DNA from: Gambelia wislizenii
Lineage: Eukaryota > Chordata > Lepidosauria > Squamata > Crotaphytidae
Direction of reading: 5' to 3'
NCBI GenBank assembly: GCA_030847615.1
Contig: JAUMIR010000002.1
Location: 286,916,028-286,980,027, forward strand
DNA: 64,000 nucleotides
Part shown: piece by piece, positions 9,575-19,562 of the stretch
Position numbering within the stretch: the stretch's first letter is position 1
How the letters are laid out: each line of letters begins with the position of its first letter
Notes under the pieces: model-generated
Told to the model about the DNA's origin: nothing
Seen by the model: the letters and a program-made list of their open reading frames with translations, nothing else
Databases searched by the model: none
Translations under genes and position numbers: made by a program

Positions 9575-10630
9575 TTAAAATCTTAGCTCCATTGAAAGTT
9601 CTTTAGTCATCCATCCTGGTTTCTTGAGACACCTCCCATTTTTCTTCCTCATTGGTACTGTTTGAAATTGTGCCTTCAGTATCTCCCTTTTGAGAAAGTC
9701 CCATCCGTCTTGAAGTCTCTTCTCTTTTAGTATTCCTGACCATGGGATCACTCCCAGTATTTCCCTGAGTTTATTGAAATCAGCTCTCCTAAAGTCTAGA
9801 ATGCATGTCTGACTATGTCTGACTTCTCCTTTCCATTGTATAACAAAGTCCAGGAGAACATGATCACTCTCACCTAAGGATCCCACCACTTGCACCCCAT
9901 TAACCAGGTCATCCCTGTTGGTTAGGATCAGATCTAAAATAGCTGACCCCCTTGTTGCCTCTTCCACCATTTGGACAATGAAATTGTCTTCCAGGCAAGT
10001 AAGGAATTTGCTAGACCTTGAAGTTTTAGTTGAGTTAGATTGCCAGCAATTATCAGGATAGTTGAAGTCACCCATCACTACTACATCTCTCCTTTCTGCG
10101 TGTGTGTTCATCTGTTCTAGAAAGGCATCATCCAATTCCTCCGTCTGATTTGGGGGTCTGTAGTAGAGTCCCACAATAACACCCCTGTTGTTTCCCTCCC
10201 CTTTAATTTTTATCCAGATGCTCTCCACCTGGCTTCCAGTATTGATGTCATGGATCTCTTCACTGGTGTAAATATCCCTGATAGATGCTATTCTTCCTCC
10301 TTTCCTGTTTGGCCTGTTTCTCTTATAAAGGTTATACCCCTCTATTCCTACATTCCAATCATGCGACTCATCCCACCAGGTTTCAGTAATGCCTATTATA
10401 TCATATTTGCTTTGTTGTGCTAGGAGTTCAAGTTCATCTTGCTTATTTCCCATGCTCTGTGCGTTAGTGTAGAGACATCTAAGACCATGTGTTCCCTTTA
10501 CTTGCTGCCTGTGCAAGTTTTTTTGCCTCCCACTGTTGGGTCCCTGCACTATTTGCCTCGTTCTCTCTATGACAGTTTGACTATTTTCTCCAGCCCTTTT
10601 GCCTTCCAGAATACTGTCTCCCTCTCCCAT
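9575..10630 (-). pseudogene. CR1 ORF2 AP-endonuclease domain
   Basis: 351 codons forming an APE-type endonuclease, which nicks target DNA for target-primed reverse transcription. Motifs in order: YTNAQSM..KQDEL, ITETWWDES (catalytic Glu), [17 protein letters not shown] (Asp/Asn), LDLILTN and ESDHVLLDF (the SDH motif). This domain alone looks intact, but it is cut off from the RT by frame breaks. The start ATG is a plausible ORF2 start, since the frame upstream belongs to ORF1. Confidence 0.9.
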
Positions 10631-10704
10631 ATGACTCAGTTTAAAGCCCTCCTGATCAAATTCTTGAGATTGTTGGGAAAAACATTTCTGCCAGCTGTCG
10701 TGAG

Positions 10705-11064
10705 ATGCACCCCATCCCTTGCCAGAAGTCCCCCCTCATGGAAGCACAGCCCATGATCCAAGAATCCAAATTGTTCTCAGAGACACCATCTATGGAGCCA
10801 GTTGTTTACGTTGGCTATTTTCCTCTCCCTTCCTGGACCATGCCCTTCAACTGGCAGAAGAGACGAGATGACAACCTGTGCATCCATTTCTTTCAGCTTC
10901 CTCCCCAGAGCCTCATAATCTCTTCTGATCTTCGGAAAGCTGTGCCTTGCAGTATCACTGGTTCCCACGTGGACCAAAAGGAAGGGGTAATGATCAGTAC
11001 GCTTGACCAGTCTTGTCAGTCTCTCCGTCACATCATGGATCTTTGCCCCAGGGAGACAACACAC
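10705..11064 (-). pseudogene. CR1 ORF1 esterase-like domain, truncated
   Basis: Reads CCLPGAKIHDVTERLTRLVK, FLLVHVGTSDTA, RRDYEALGRKLKEMDAQVVI and SSLLPV, the SGNH/GDSL-type esterase of CR1 ORF1. The HVGTSD block corresponds to the GTND motif. The GDS active-site Ser segment would lie upstream and is lost by 5' truncation at about 11076. The last part of ORF1 (to ~10705) is in a shifted frame. Confidence 0.8.
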
Positions 11065-11214
11065 CTCCTGACTTAATAGGCACCAGTGTCTAAAACAATT
11101 GGAGGGGGGAATGGTTGCCCTACAAGAGTCATATTGCTCTTATAAGTGAAATGGTGATGCCATATTGTGCTTTTCTTTTTACTTGGCCTTCATCACCACG
11201 TGTAACATAGCAGT

Positions 11215-11335
11215 GAGGAACACATGGCCCTTCACATGTTGGATTTCAGCTCCCATCAGCCCTGGCCAGCTTAGCCCTTAGTAAAAGATTATAGGAGTTG
11301 CAGACCAACCTCAGAAGGGGCCACATGTTATGAAC
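11215..11335. mobile_element. Short foldback MITE, 'cagctcccatcagccc' type
   Basis: Imperfect palindrome: ACATGGCCCTTCACATG...TTCAGCTCCCATCAGCCC on the left and AGGAGTTGCAGACCAAC...GGGGCCACATG on the right. Degraded copies of the same type lie at 11905, 33985, 36805, 51228 and 56110. Confidence 0.65.
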
Positions 11336-11358
11336 CTTGCAGAAACAACTTTATGTGA

Positions 11359-11457
11359 TAGATTTTCCTTGTTTTTTTTTCCGGGCTGTGAGGCTGTGTT
11401 CTGGAATAGTTTCTTTCTGACATTTCACCTGCATCTGTGGCTGGCATCTTCAGAGAA
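11359..11457. mobile_element. 99-bp element with 11-bp target duplication
   Basis: The insert runs from TAGATTTTCCTTG to GGCATCTTCAGAGAA. A perfect 11-bp repeat ACTTTATGTGA flanks it at 11348-11358 and 11458-11468. There is no poly-A tail. Similar sequence sits at 18427-18521 and, doubled head to head, at 27240-27484. Class not known. Confidence 0.7.
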
Positions 11458-11904
11458 ACTTTATGTGACATGGTGTTATTGTAATGTATGTCTCCCTTCC
11501 CCTCCTGCTCGATGCTCGATGTAGCAACAACAACAATAACAACAAAATGCTAAGAGTCAGACTAGGTGTAATGAGTTTTGTGACTTTTGACACCTGTTCT
11601 CGTATGAAAATGTAAATTGGAAGGCCTTGGCTTGTGACAGTGGGTGGGGTTTAAGTCCTCCCCCTTCACTCCTTATACTATTTTCCTACTGAACATCTCA
11701 CCCCTTTGCTACTTCCCCTGACTGGAAAAAGTACAGACAGATCTTATACATCCATATGTTTTTCCAAGTGGAGCAAACAGCAGCTTCAGATAAGTAAGTT
11801 TAAGTAGGAAAACAGCATGGTTTTTTTTTAAATTATCCCCAAGCAGAAGTCTTGAACTGGATTCCCCTTCACCCCAAAGTGGCTGTTTTTTTGTATCTCA
11901 GGGT

Positions 11905-12035
11905 AAGAATCATGCAGCCCTCCTGATGTTTTTGAACTGCAACTCCCAGCATTCCTCATAATTAGCTATGCTAGCAGGACTGCTAGGAACTTCAGTCCAA
12001 CAGCATCTAGAGGGCCAGAAGATTCCCATCCTTGT
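11905..12035. mobile_element. Short foldback MITE
   Basis: Palindromic arms CAGCCCTCCTGATGTTTTTGA..CTGCAACTCCCAGCAT and GGAACTTCAGTCCAACAGCATC..AGAGGGCC. Same type as 11215-11335. Confidence 0.65.
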
Positions 12036-12835
12036 TGCATGTGTCATAAGCAGTTTGACTCTAAAATAGCTTATTTTAAATATCCTTTGGGACTATAATG
12101 TAAAAGTAGTGTTGTTGTGAGTGACAGTGGTATCCCAATTATTACATTTGGAGTATAGCTTGTGAACATGAACTGCTGTTATCTATATAAAAAGGCAAAG
12201 GATATTAAGATGCAGCCTTCCTTTAAACACATGCACACAAACACACACACACAATCAACAGACTGCAATGGCTTCAAAGGAGCACTTGTGTTCTGTGCTG
12301 TCAGTGAGCTGTGCTTTAGGGAGTCCCTTAGAAATGAAGAATCATTATAAATCCTTTCTGATCATCCGACTTATTTTTAGTGACAGAGAGGCAGGTATCA
12401 TGTTGATAAAACTCAGTGTGAAATCCACTTAGATCTAAAGACTTTTGGAGGTGATGCCAACTGATGGGAGTCTTGTTATTTATCTGCGTTTTCTGAAAGT
12501 ATAAATAAAATTAATATAGGAAATCATGTGCATAAACTAATAGCTGTGATTATAGCAGTATTTTCCATACTTCAAATCACATTGTTTCTGAATTAAAATT
12601 GGAGGCATATGTCACTCTTGCACCTTAAAGAATGAACATTTAAAACATTTATGAATTATGACTTCCCTACTTTCCTACTCCTTGCATTCCAGCATGAGTT
12701 ACTCCTTCATGCATACTTGGTAACTGGACAGAGGCATGCCCAAAGCAGTGACTCATGCAGAGATGCAATGGGTAACCCTCCCCTGTAGGTGGGTAATTAT
12801 GTTTCACCTTTGCATTGAGAATAATCTGAGTAATA
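12036..12835. other. No gene recognised
   Basis: AT-rich sequence with a short (CA)n run at about 12226-12253. No exon or element identified. Confidence 0.45.
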
Positions 12836-13090
12836 TAGTAGGACCCCCATATTCATTGATTCATTATCCACTGATTTCAATTGTCCACAGGACACAAAAC
12901 AACACACCTACCATAGAGTCTTCCTAGAAAATGTGTCCTCTCTAGCCCTTTTCTATGTCCTCCAAGGCAACTCTATGGTATTTTAAACCAGAAGTCCCAT
13001 TATTTTCAACAGTGTTTGCTATTATCCACAGTTTTCGGTATCCATGGCCCCGTCCAGAACCAATCCCCAGCGGATACGGGGGTCCTACTG
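12836..13090 (+). mobile_element. Tigger-like MITE, family B copy 1
   Basis: Starts (T)AGTAGGACCCCCATATTCA and ends ACGGGGGTCCTACTG, with TA at 12834-12835 and 13091-13092. The inner part (ATTATCCACTGATTTCA, GACACAAAACA, GTCCTCCAAGGCAACT) matches the copy at 24333-24584 closely. No coding content. Confidence 0.88.
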
Positions 13091-13452
13091 TACACTCATA
13101 CCTGATGTAGAGCTACAGCTGCACCAGAAGTCAATTAAAAGGAGGCAAGGTTATAGCAGTGAATCATGAAGGGAACCAGTGGGCAGCCTCATCTGTGATT
13201 GCATTCTTCAGGCTGATAGCAGCCTTTTGCTGCGTTGGGTCCCATACTGGAAGAAAGGCTGGATGTAATTTAGATAGATAGATAGATGTTGAGTTTACTT
13301 CTTGTGCCATGCTACTGTGACCTGGCATGTGTTTTTAGCATTACTAGAATAGGTTCTTTGTTTTAAATCAATATTTCACTGGCATCTAGCACAATATTTA
13401 CTTGTAAGAAAAGAGACTACATTAACTGTACATAAAAGATCCACAGAGTTAG

Positions 13453-13672
13453 GGTGCATACACTGTAGAAATAATGCAGTTTGACACCACTTTAAGTGCT
13501 ATTGCTCCATCCTATTAAATCTTGGGGTTTGTAGTTTTACAAGGTCTTTAGCCTTTTCTGCCAAAGAGTGCTGGTGGCTCACAAAACTATGAATCCCAGG
13601 ATTCTGTAGGATGGAGCCATGGCAATTAAAGTGGTGTTAAACTGCATTACTTCTACAATGTAGTCGCACACT
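13453..13672. mobile_element. Foldback MITE, 'gtttgtagtttt' type
   Basis: Long imperfect palindrome. Left arm includes CACTGTAGAAATAATGCAGT, CCACTTTAA and GGGGTTTGTAGTTTTAC. The right arm is its inverse (CTATGAATCCCAGGATTC, TTAAAGTGGTG, ACTGCATTACTTCTACA). Nearly the whole element can fold into one hairpin. Related copies at 14430, 39528, 44197, 45850 and 62786. Confidence 0.8.
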
Positions 13673-14429
13673 TAGAGATCTGTCCTAAATGGGGTGGGGA
13701 TTGGGGGGAGCATAGTGTGGTTCCTCTGCCACTTTCAAAGCCCTATTGGTTAATGCTGTCTAGGACAATAGGGTGGTTTTTCCACACCCCCCCACATGGA
13801 GGCTCTTAATATTTCCCCCCTCAGTCTGAAACCACCCTCAGGTTGTCACTGCTGACAGAACCAATCCCTAAGCTTTTGTACTTGACAGGCCTCTTGGGAA
13901 GGGGGCTGGATGGGCTTTGGACTACTATGTGAATCTGCTAGTAGTCCAAAGCCCCTCCAATTTCATCCCTCTCATGTGAGGCCTGTCAGCTACAATGGCC
14001 TGGGGATGAGGTTTGTCAGCATACCGTGACAACCTGATGGTGGTTTCAAAGCAAAGGAGAAAATATTAAGATAATTTGGAGCCTACCTTGATGGTAACTT
14101 TTCTCAGTGGGCATATCTGGGGGACACCTCCTTCTGTGAGAATTCCTCTGTGTGCTGTCCTAACCCTATCAGCCTGACACCTGTGTTGCAAGTCTCCTGC
14201 CATTTCCAATGCTGCTCTACCCACTTCTATTCCAGTCCAATTATCCTTTCCTAAGTGTGTGCATGAGAAAACCAGTGCCTAGTAATGGACAACAGCAACA
14301 GTTGGGAAACAAAGAAGTCACAAGTCATGATGTTAGACCAATGTTTCCAACAGACACATTTGTTATGTTTAGCATAAGGATGTAAGATGGTATTTTTAAA
14401 TAAGCCTTGTAATTAAGTCATCAAATAAA
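13673..14429. other. No gene recognised
   Basis: A possible inverted repeat pairs GGGGCTGGATGGGCTTTGGACTACTA near 13905 with TAGTAGTCCAAAGCCCCTCC near 13939, suggesting the centre of another foldback element. Nothing coding is seen. Confidence 0.4.
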
Positions 14430-14628
14430 GTCCCTTTTACCCTACACAGTTCTAGCACTATAATTCCACTTTAACTGCCATGGCAACATCCTATGGAATC
14501 ATGGGATTTGTAGTTTAGGGAAGGACATTTAGTGCCTTGCCCAACTACAAACCCCAGGATTCCATAGGATGTTGCCATAACAAAATGGAATCATAGTGCT
14601 GGAATTGTATAATGTGAAAGGGTCTTTT
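14430..14628. mobile_element. Foldback MITE, 'gtttgtagttt' type
   Basis: Arms TCTAGCACTATAATTCCACT..CATCCTATGGAATC..GGGATTTGTAGTTT and AACTACAAACCCCAGGATTC..CATAGGATG..GGAATCATAGTGCTGGAA. Ends resemble CCCTTTTAC / GTGAAAGGG. Confidence 0.8.
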
Positions 14629-15154
14629 ATGTGATATGATGTTCTGGTAAAGGCCTTTTAGGGCTTTTTACTAGCACACTGGTCAACCCACACATGAATC
14701 ATACATACCAGGATATTGTCACAGTTATTCTTAGTGCCTACTGTTCCAATTTAGAAACATTTACTTTTGTTTGTATTAGTGTAAGACATGCTCATGCTAG
14801 AAAATGTTAAATGCTAGATTTATTCTGTCTTACTTTCTAATTGGGGGATGTGAATTTAACTAAAATGGTTAAGAAAATTTCACAAACTAGTGAAATGGTT
14901 CAAGCCTCATAACCAGTTACCTCATAGTAGTCCAGGCTATCAGCTCAGTTGCAGACTTTCTGAATCAAGAAAACCAGTTTCAGATGCAGAGGTAAGATTA
15001 AGAAAGGGCAGCCAAGAAAGGTGCCTTTTAGTCAACATAGAAGACGGTGGATCAAGACTGAAACATGTACAGTAAATAGTTTTTTTAAACTAGAGGGTAG
15101 TGTTGGATGAACATCCAGACTATCTGAAATGTTCTTCTTTTATGAACTTGCCTG
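14629..15154. other. No gene recognised
   Basis: Unassigned sequence without repeats or exons that I recognise. Confidence 0.4.
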
Positions 15155-15566
15155 ATTTTTAAGATCCTCGGAGGAGGGCTTTTTCTCCATTCCACCCACC
15201 CTCACAGGTACATATGATGAGGACACAGGAGGGAGCCTTCTCAGTGGCTGTCCCTAGGCTGTGATGACTAGGCTGGTCTCCTTCCTGCTCTCCTTCTGCC
15301 AGCAAGTAAAGACCTTTTCATTTGAACAGGCACGTGATTGACTAACTGCCTGTGCAAGGAGGTCTCTGTGCTGCACTTTTATTGTGATTGTCATGTCTTA
15401 AATGATATCCCATAGTTGTAATGTACTGATGTTTTAATATGGAGATTTGTTTTAATTCTCTTTGAATTTATCTATCATTGGTTTGGATGTACCTTGTTTT
15501 AATTCCTGAAGTGAGCTGCCTTGAATCCCATGTCAGCAGAAAGGTGGGATATAAATTAAATAGATA
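15155..15566 (+). mobile_element. L2 LINE 3' end
   Basis: Matches the usual L2 tail: a degraded ORF2 end (AAGACCTTTTCATTTGAACA, like the K.FLF..A motif) and a 3'UTR closing with GAGCTGCCTTGAATCC..GGTGGGATATAAATTAAAT. Non-coding now. Confidence 0.7.
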
Positions 15567-15579
15567 AATGAGAACATGG

Positions 15580-15790
15580 AAAGCTGCCTCATATTGAGTC
15601 AGGCCATAGGTTCATCTAGCTCAGTAGTGATAAACTCCAATTGGTTGCAACGGCTCTCTATGCAGTTTCTACCAGAATCCTTTCCCAGCTCTTTCTGGTG
15701 TACCAATTCCCTCTTTGGAAAATTCCATCTAACTATTAACCAGGTCTGACCCCTTTTAAAGTGAGTTTCCTGTAGCGGTCGGGAATGTGT
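15580..15790 (-). mobile_element. SINE-like repeat (minus strand), degraded
   Basis: Contains GGAAAGCTGCCTCATATTGA, GTCAGGCCATAGGTTCATCT and AGCTCAGTAGTGATAAACTC, the end of a widespread reptile repeat. The tRNA-like box end is not recognisable in this copy. Confidence 0.55.
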
Positions 15791-16214
15791 ACTCATCAGT
15801 CCAGAATCCCAGCTGAATTTACTAGCTAGTTTATGGATCTCTTTTACATGCTATAAGAACAGTTTGAAGCTAATGGGCTACAACGACTCTCAGACTGTGC
15901 CATAGTAAACTCCTCGATGTCAAGAGATAAAAAGTAACATCTCCCCAAACGCATTAAAGCAGTACAGTACTTCTCAGACTATCTGATGTGGGTGGGTGGG
16001 GGCAGCATGTACCAGAGATTGGCACCATATTAATGCTCTTTGGCTACAATTTTTTCTTTCTTTCCTGAAAACTCACAAGGGTCCAAGCAGCCCTCTATCT
16101 GGCTTTTCTTTGCAAACAAAGATTCAGAATATTCTGGTTCAAGGACTGAACCAGCCCAGTCAGTCCCCCAATGGTTCAAGGACTGACACCAGCCCAGGGA
16201 CCACCACATTTTGG

Positions 16215-16375
16215 AACACTACACTACACGGCATATGAAACTGCTTTATTCTGAGTTCACACTTCTCTTAGCCGATCAGCAGAAGATCTTCAGAATATCT
16301 GGCAGAGGCCCTGGAGATATTTGGGAGATACTGGGAAATGAACCTTATTCAGGCACAACATGGGTTATAGAACCA
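16215..16375 (-). mobile_element. SINE-like repeat (minus strand), fragment
   Basis: GGCATATGAAACTGCTTTAT..TCTGAGTTCA..GCAGAGGCCCTGGAGATATT..GGGAAATGAACC follows the same repeat family as 15580-15790 and 59022-59165, keeping part of the tRNA-like box (GGGA.TTGAACC in intact copies). Confidence 0.5.
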
Positions 16376-16640
16376 AGTGCTCATTATTTTGTACAATAAG
16401 TTCCACCAGGCACTAAGGTTACAATTTGGACAGTTCTTAATGGTGTGATATTACCTTCCACCTCCAAACCACTAGGATAAGGCTAACAAACTTAAATGTT
16501 TAAGTAGTGCTGGGTTGGTGAGGTAGTAATGGAAGAGGAAATCTTGCTATGGGAAAAAGATGTCAGACTATCTATCTATCTGGTGAAAACACACCTCACA
16601 GAAATCACCTGGAGTATGAGCTGTCTTAATGGGATCCCCC

Positions 16641-17193
16641 ATTGTCTTGTTGTATTGTGAAGCAGGGGGCCAAAAAGAGGAAAAACTACTTGAGAAAAGC
16701 AATTACGGCTTTCCCCAACTTTTTAAAAAAGCTCCTGTGATATGTGTATTTTCACTAGTAAAGACAAGTGATTCAACATGAATCCCTTCCCAATACAAGA
16801 CAAAGTGCAAACCTGATTGGCTGAACGAGCACAGTGGGCAGGGCTTGGTTACAGGGCAAGCACCCTCTGCCACCATGTTGGATTTTCACCTTAGCGAGTG
16901 ATCACTAAGGCAATAAAACGGGGATTTGTGTTATCTCTCTCTCTCTCTCTCTCTTTTTTTTGAAAAGGTGGAATATTGCTTGTGTGCACTATAGAAATAG
17001 GATGTTATTTTTTAAAAAAAAGTTTGGCGGCGGCAGATTTTAAAATGCAAGTAATTCACTCGCCGCCGCCATCTCAACTACAGGCATGCAAAGTTTATGG
17101 TGGCTGCAAAACCATTAAGACAGCTTGCAGCTGCTGCGACTTGCTATTATGGTGGAGCAATCCGTTCCCCCCCACCTTCATATAGACAAGCCC
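16641..17193 (+). mobile_element. 0.6-kb MITE family A, copy A2
   Basis: Internal blocks match A1: TTTTTAAAAAAGCTCC, GATTGGCTGAAC, CACCATGTTGGATTTTCACC, AAAAGGTGGAATATTGC, TTTGGCGGCGGCAGATTTTA. The right end TTCATATAGACAAGCCCT matches the family's end; the left end near GTCTTGTTGTATTGTGAAGC is weak. A (TC)n run lies inside at 16934-16954. Confidence 0.72.
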
Positions 17194-17316
17194 TGTAGGG
17201 ATAGTTTAAGGACTCCTTCCTTCTACAGCTTCTCCACAGAAAAATGCCTCCTTCCCAAATGACATTTGTTCATAATTTGACTTAAAGCTTTAGTTGCACT
17301 TGTTTCCAAGTTATGT

Positions 17317-17415
17317 GTTGTTGTTGTTGTTGTGTGTCTTCAAGTCAAGTCATTTCTGACTTATCGCAACCCTAAGATGAACTTCTCACAGGGTTTTCTT
17401 GGTAAGATTTGTTCT
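17317..17415 (-). mobile_element. Sauria-type SINE 3' tail
   Basis: Starts with (TTG)n at 17317-17332, then TTCAAGTCAAGTCATTTCTG, ACTTATCGCAACCCTAAG and CACAGGGTTTTCTTGG. This is the inverse of the BovB-like tail of Sauria SINEs. The tRNA-like head is missing. Confidence 0.7.
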
Positions 17416-18204
17416 ACAGGTGTGGCTTCTTCCAGCAAGGTGATGTGGCAAGCATTGCCTTACTGAAACCCAACAAATGCTGGTCTAATCCACCATCCTG
17501 TGTCCTCAGTAATAGCTACTGGGATACTTCCTGGGAAGGTCACCAACTTCCCCTCATGGCCATTCTCTGTTATTTGTCCCCACCAGCATCAACTATACAG
17601 AGCTGCGCTGCCTTTGTCCAAGGTTTCATTATCAGTGTTAGCTCATGTCTGTAGGAAGCCCACCCAGCCTTCCAGTGGTGGTTGTATGGAAGAAGATGCC
17701 TGTTTGCCTTGTTATGTGCCTTCCAGATGACTCTGACTTAAACCATAAGTGTGCTGGCAAAATAACCCTTTATATCAAACGTTGCTGTAACATCGTGAAA
17801 AAGTGGCCCTATGCTTCCACGTTGGTGAGTGCGTGTGATCTTGGCGGTTCTCGCAAGAAGACATGAGCACACTTAAAAGTCTAAAAACAGCTAAATTAAA
17901 AAAACAAAACGAACACACAAGCATTGAAACACACTTAAAAACTTGCCTGCAAAATGTGGAGGTTCATAAAAAGAGTGTCCCATAGCTAGTTTATGTGTTC
18001 TCATCCAGAAGTGTTCTGGCAAGGACCGCCCATTGACGCTGAAATTGCGCCTGCAGAACGGGATGTAGTTTCAGACACTTGCAGTTACGCGGGGGGAAAC
18101 CACCACAATTGATCAATTGACGGCTTGGCCCATCAATAATAAAAAAAAGCCTTATTTACAACACGAGAACATGAAAGCATGACGTTGTGAAATTGACACC
18201 CTTT
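17416..18204. other. No gene recognised
   Basis: Unassigned. Several overlapping open frames of 60-80 codons (17409-17866) lack recognisable domains and splice context. Confidence 0.4.
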
Positions 18205-18582
18205 CACAGAATCACAGAATCATAGAGTTGGAAGATCCCGCAAGGGCCATCCAGTCCCACCCCCTGCCATGCAGGAATACACCATCAAATCATTCCCGAC
18301 AGATGGCCATCCAGCCTCTGTTTAAAAACCTCCAAAGAAGGAGATTCCACCACACTAAGAGGCAGTGTATTCCACTTCCAAACAGCTCTTACTGTCAGGC
18401 AGTTCTTCCTAATGTTTAGGTGGAATAGATTTTCCTTGTTTTTCTTCCCGGCTGTGAGGCCGTGTTCTGGAATAGTTTCTTTCTATTTTCTTTAAACAGT
18501 TTCTTTCTGTTTCCTAGTTTCTTTAGGTGGCATCTCTTTTCTTGTAGTTTGAACCCATTGCCCGTGTCCTAGTCTCCGTTTC
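18205..18582 (-). mobile_element. CR1 LINE 3' end, copy 4, interrupted
   Basis: Begins CAGAATCACAGAATCATAGA on the plus strand, the inverse CR1 3' end, and continues into the ORF2 C-terminus. It is split by a 95-bp insert at 18427-18521 and resumes to about 18582. More diverged than the copies at 1 and 7 kb. Confidence 0.85.
18427..18521. mobile_element. 95-bp element inserted in CR1
   Basis: Starts AGATTTTCCTTGTTTTTCTT and GAGGCCGTGTTCTGGAATAG, like 11359-11457. A 12-bp repeat TTTAGGTGG(A/C)AT flanks it at 18415-18426 and 18522-18533 (one mismatch). The distal part (TTTCTTTCTGTTTCCTAG) differs from the 11-kb copy and is locally duplicated. No poly-A. Confidence 0.65.
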
Positions 18583-18869
18583 GCGTTCATTGGGTGTCGC
18601 CATGATGCTATATTTGCCATGTCTAACTATTCTTAGTTTTGGGACTAAGTCCATCGTCTGGGGGACCCTGAGTGCTTCCACGTGTTTCTGAACTTACCAT
18701 GCCTGTTTAGGCAATGGCTATGGATGATGGGAGTTGTAGTTGAGCCACATGGGAAGAGACAGTGTCTTCCCCACCTGTGAATGAGAGACCCATGAGCTCT
18801 GTCATGGTTGGAAAACAAAAAAATAGATGATGGGAGACACCCACTCTGGCTCAGAGGTCCACAATGGGG
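18583..18869. other. Upstream flank of CpG island, nothing recognised
   Basis: Between the CR1 tail and the GC-rich island. It contains one half of a short MITE arm (GATGGGAGTTGTAGTTGAG, 18724-18743). No TATA box placed sensibly for the exon downstream. Confidence 0.4.
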
Positions 18870-19560
18870 GTCTTAAGAGTTCTCAGGCGCCCCTTGGGGC
18901 TCTTCCCGCCTTCCCGGGCAGAGCCTCGGCGCCTCTGGTTTGCTCCGCCCGCTGGGGGGGGGTGTCGAGAGAGGGGGCGTCCTTTCCTTCATGATTACCT
19001 CCCACCACCACCACCACCACCAACCCGGGTCCCAGAGTTCCCTCCCGGCGAGGAAGGAGTCACCTTCCCGGCCAACCAGAGCAAGGCGCGCAAAGGCTGG
19101 GGACTCCCTCTCGCTCCCTCCCGCCCGCCTTCCAGGGGGAAGCAGCGACCACAACAACAGCAGCAGCAGCAATAGCAGGAGGAGCGCCGGCTGCCTCGCC
19201 CGGGGTCTCCCTCCGCCACTTCTTCCCCGCGCAGCCCCTGCATGCGGCTGAGGCAGCTGGGGGTGGCCAGGGCGAGCGCCCCACCGCTGCTGCTGCTGCT
19301 GCGACCCTCGCCTCGCCTCGACGCGCCTGCCTGTCTGCCACCCCCTCAACCCCGGGCGACGGAGGGCGCTTCTTGGGGCCGGCGGAGGAGGAGACCATGA
19401 ACAGCGCGAAAGGCGAGCCGACGGAGCACAGCCCTCCCGGGGAGCCCAACCTGCCGGAGGAAGAGGTACCTGGGGGCCCCACGGGGCGCCTTCCCTGCCG
19501 TCTCCCCGCCTGGGAGCGCGGTCCTAACGCCGGTGGGGAGCGCGTGAGAAAAGTTTGAGG
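18870..19560 (+). promoter_or_regulatory. CpG-island promoter and 5'UTR
   Basis: About 690 bases of strongly GC- and CpG-rich sequence in an otherwise AT-rich, CpG-poor window. It shows GC-box-like CTCCGCCCGC (18940s), no obvious TATA box, and simple triplet runs: (CAC)n at about 19003-19021, (CAG)n at about 19157-19173 and (CTG)n at about 19285-19301. This is the usual look of a vertebrate TATA-less promoter. The transcription start cannot be placed from sequence alone. An upstream ATG at 18864 opens a 103-codon frame that I do not consider a gene. Confidence 0.7.
19397..19465 (+). CDS. First coding exon of an unidentified host gene
   Basis: ATG at 19397 lies in GGAGACCATGA, with A at -3, a good Kozak context, and follows a CpG island. 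It opens MNSAKGEPTEHSPPGEPNLP followed by three Glu, 23 codons in all, then GAG|GTACCT, a usable but not strong splice donor leaving phase 0. An alternative donor, CGC|GTGAGA at 19543/19544, would make 49 codons, also phase 0. The piece is acidic, proline-rich and probably disordered, with no signal peptide or domain, so it names no family. Everything to the window end would be intron 1 (over 44 kb). Its sole support is composition, Kozak and donor; it could be a non-coding or misread exon. Confidence 0.5.
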
Positions 19561-19562
19561 GG

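Larger units (their letters stand above)
6840..11076 (-). mobile_element. CR1 LINE, near-complete copy 2
   Basis: The longest CR1 here: 3' terminus at 6840 (AGAATCATAGAATTG... on the plus strand), RT to ~8340, an unrelated insertion 8344-9149, the linker and endonuclease to 10630, and the end of ORF1 with esterase sequence to ~11070, where it is 5'-truncated. About 3.4 kb of CR1 without the insert. High similarity to the copy at 65-1191 marks a young subfamily. Frames are broken at ~7030/7122, 7860 and around 9270-9575. Confidence 0.93.

Noticed and set aside
18864..19175. Open frame of 103 codons from an ATG at 18864 across the CpG island
   Set aside because: Low-complexity, GC-driven frame lying in the presumed promoter or 5'UTR; no domain, and it stops before the better Kozak ATG at 19397.
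18873..19482. Long minus-strand frames over the CpG island (up to 158 codons)
   Set aside because: Few stops are expected in GC-rich DNA; poly-Q/L/W runs come from triplet repeats; no domain.
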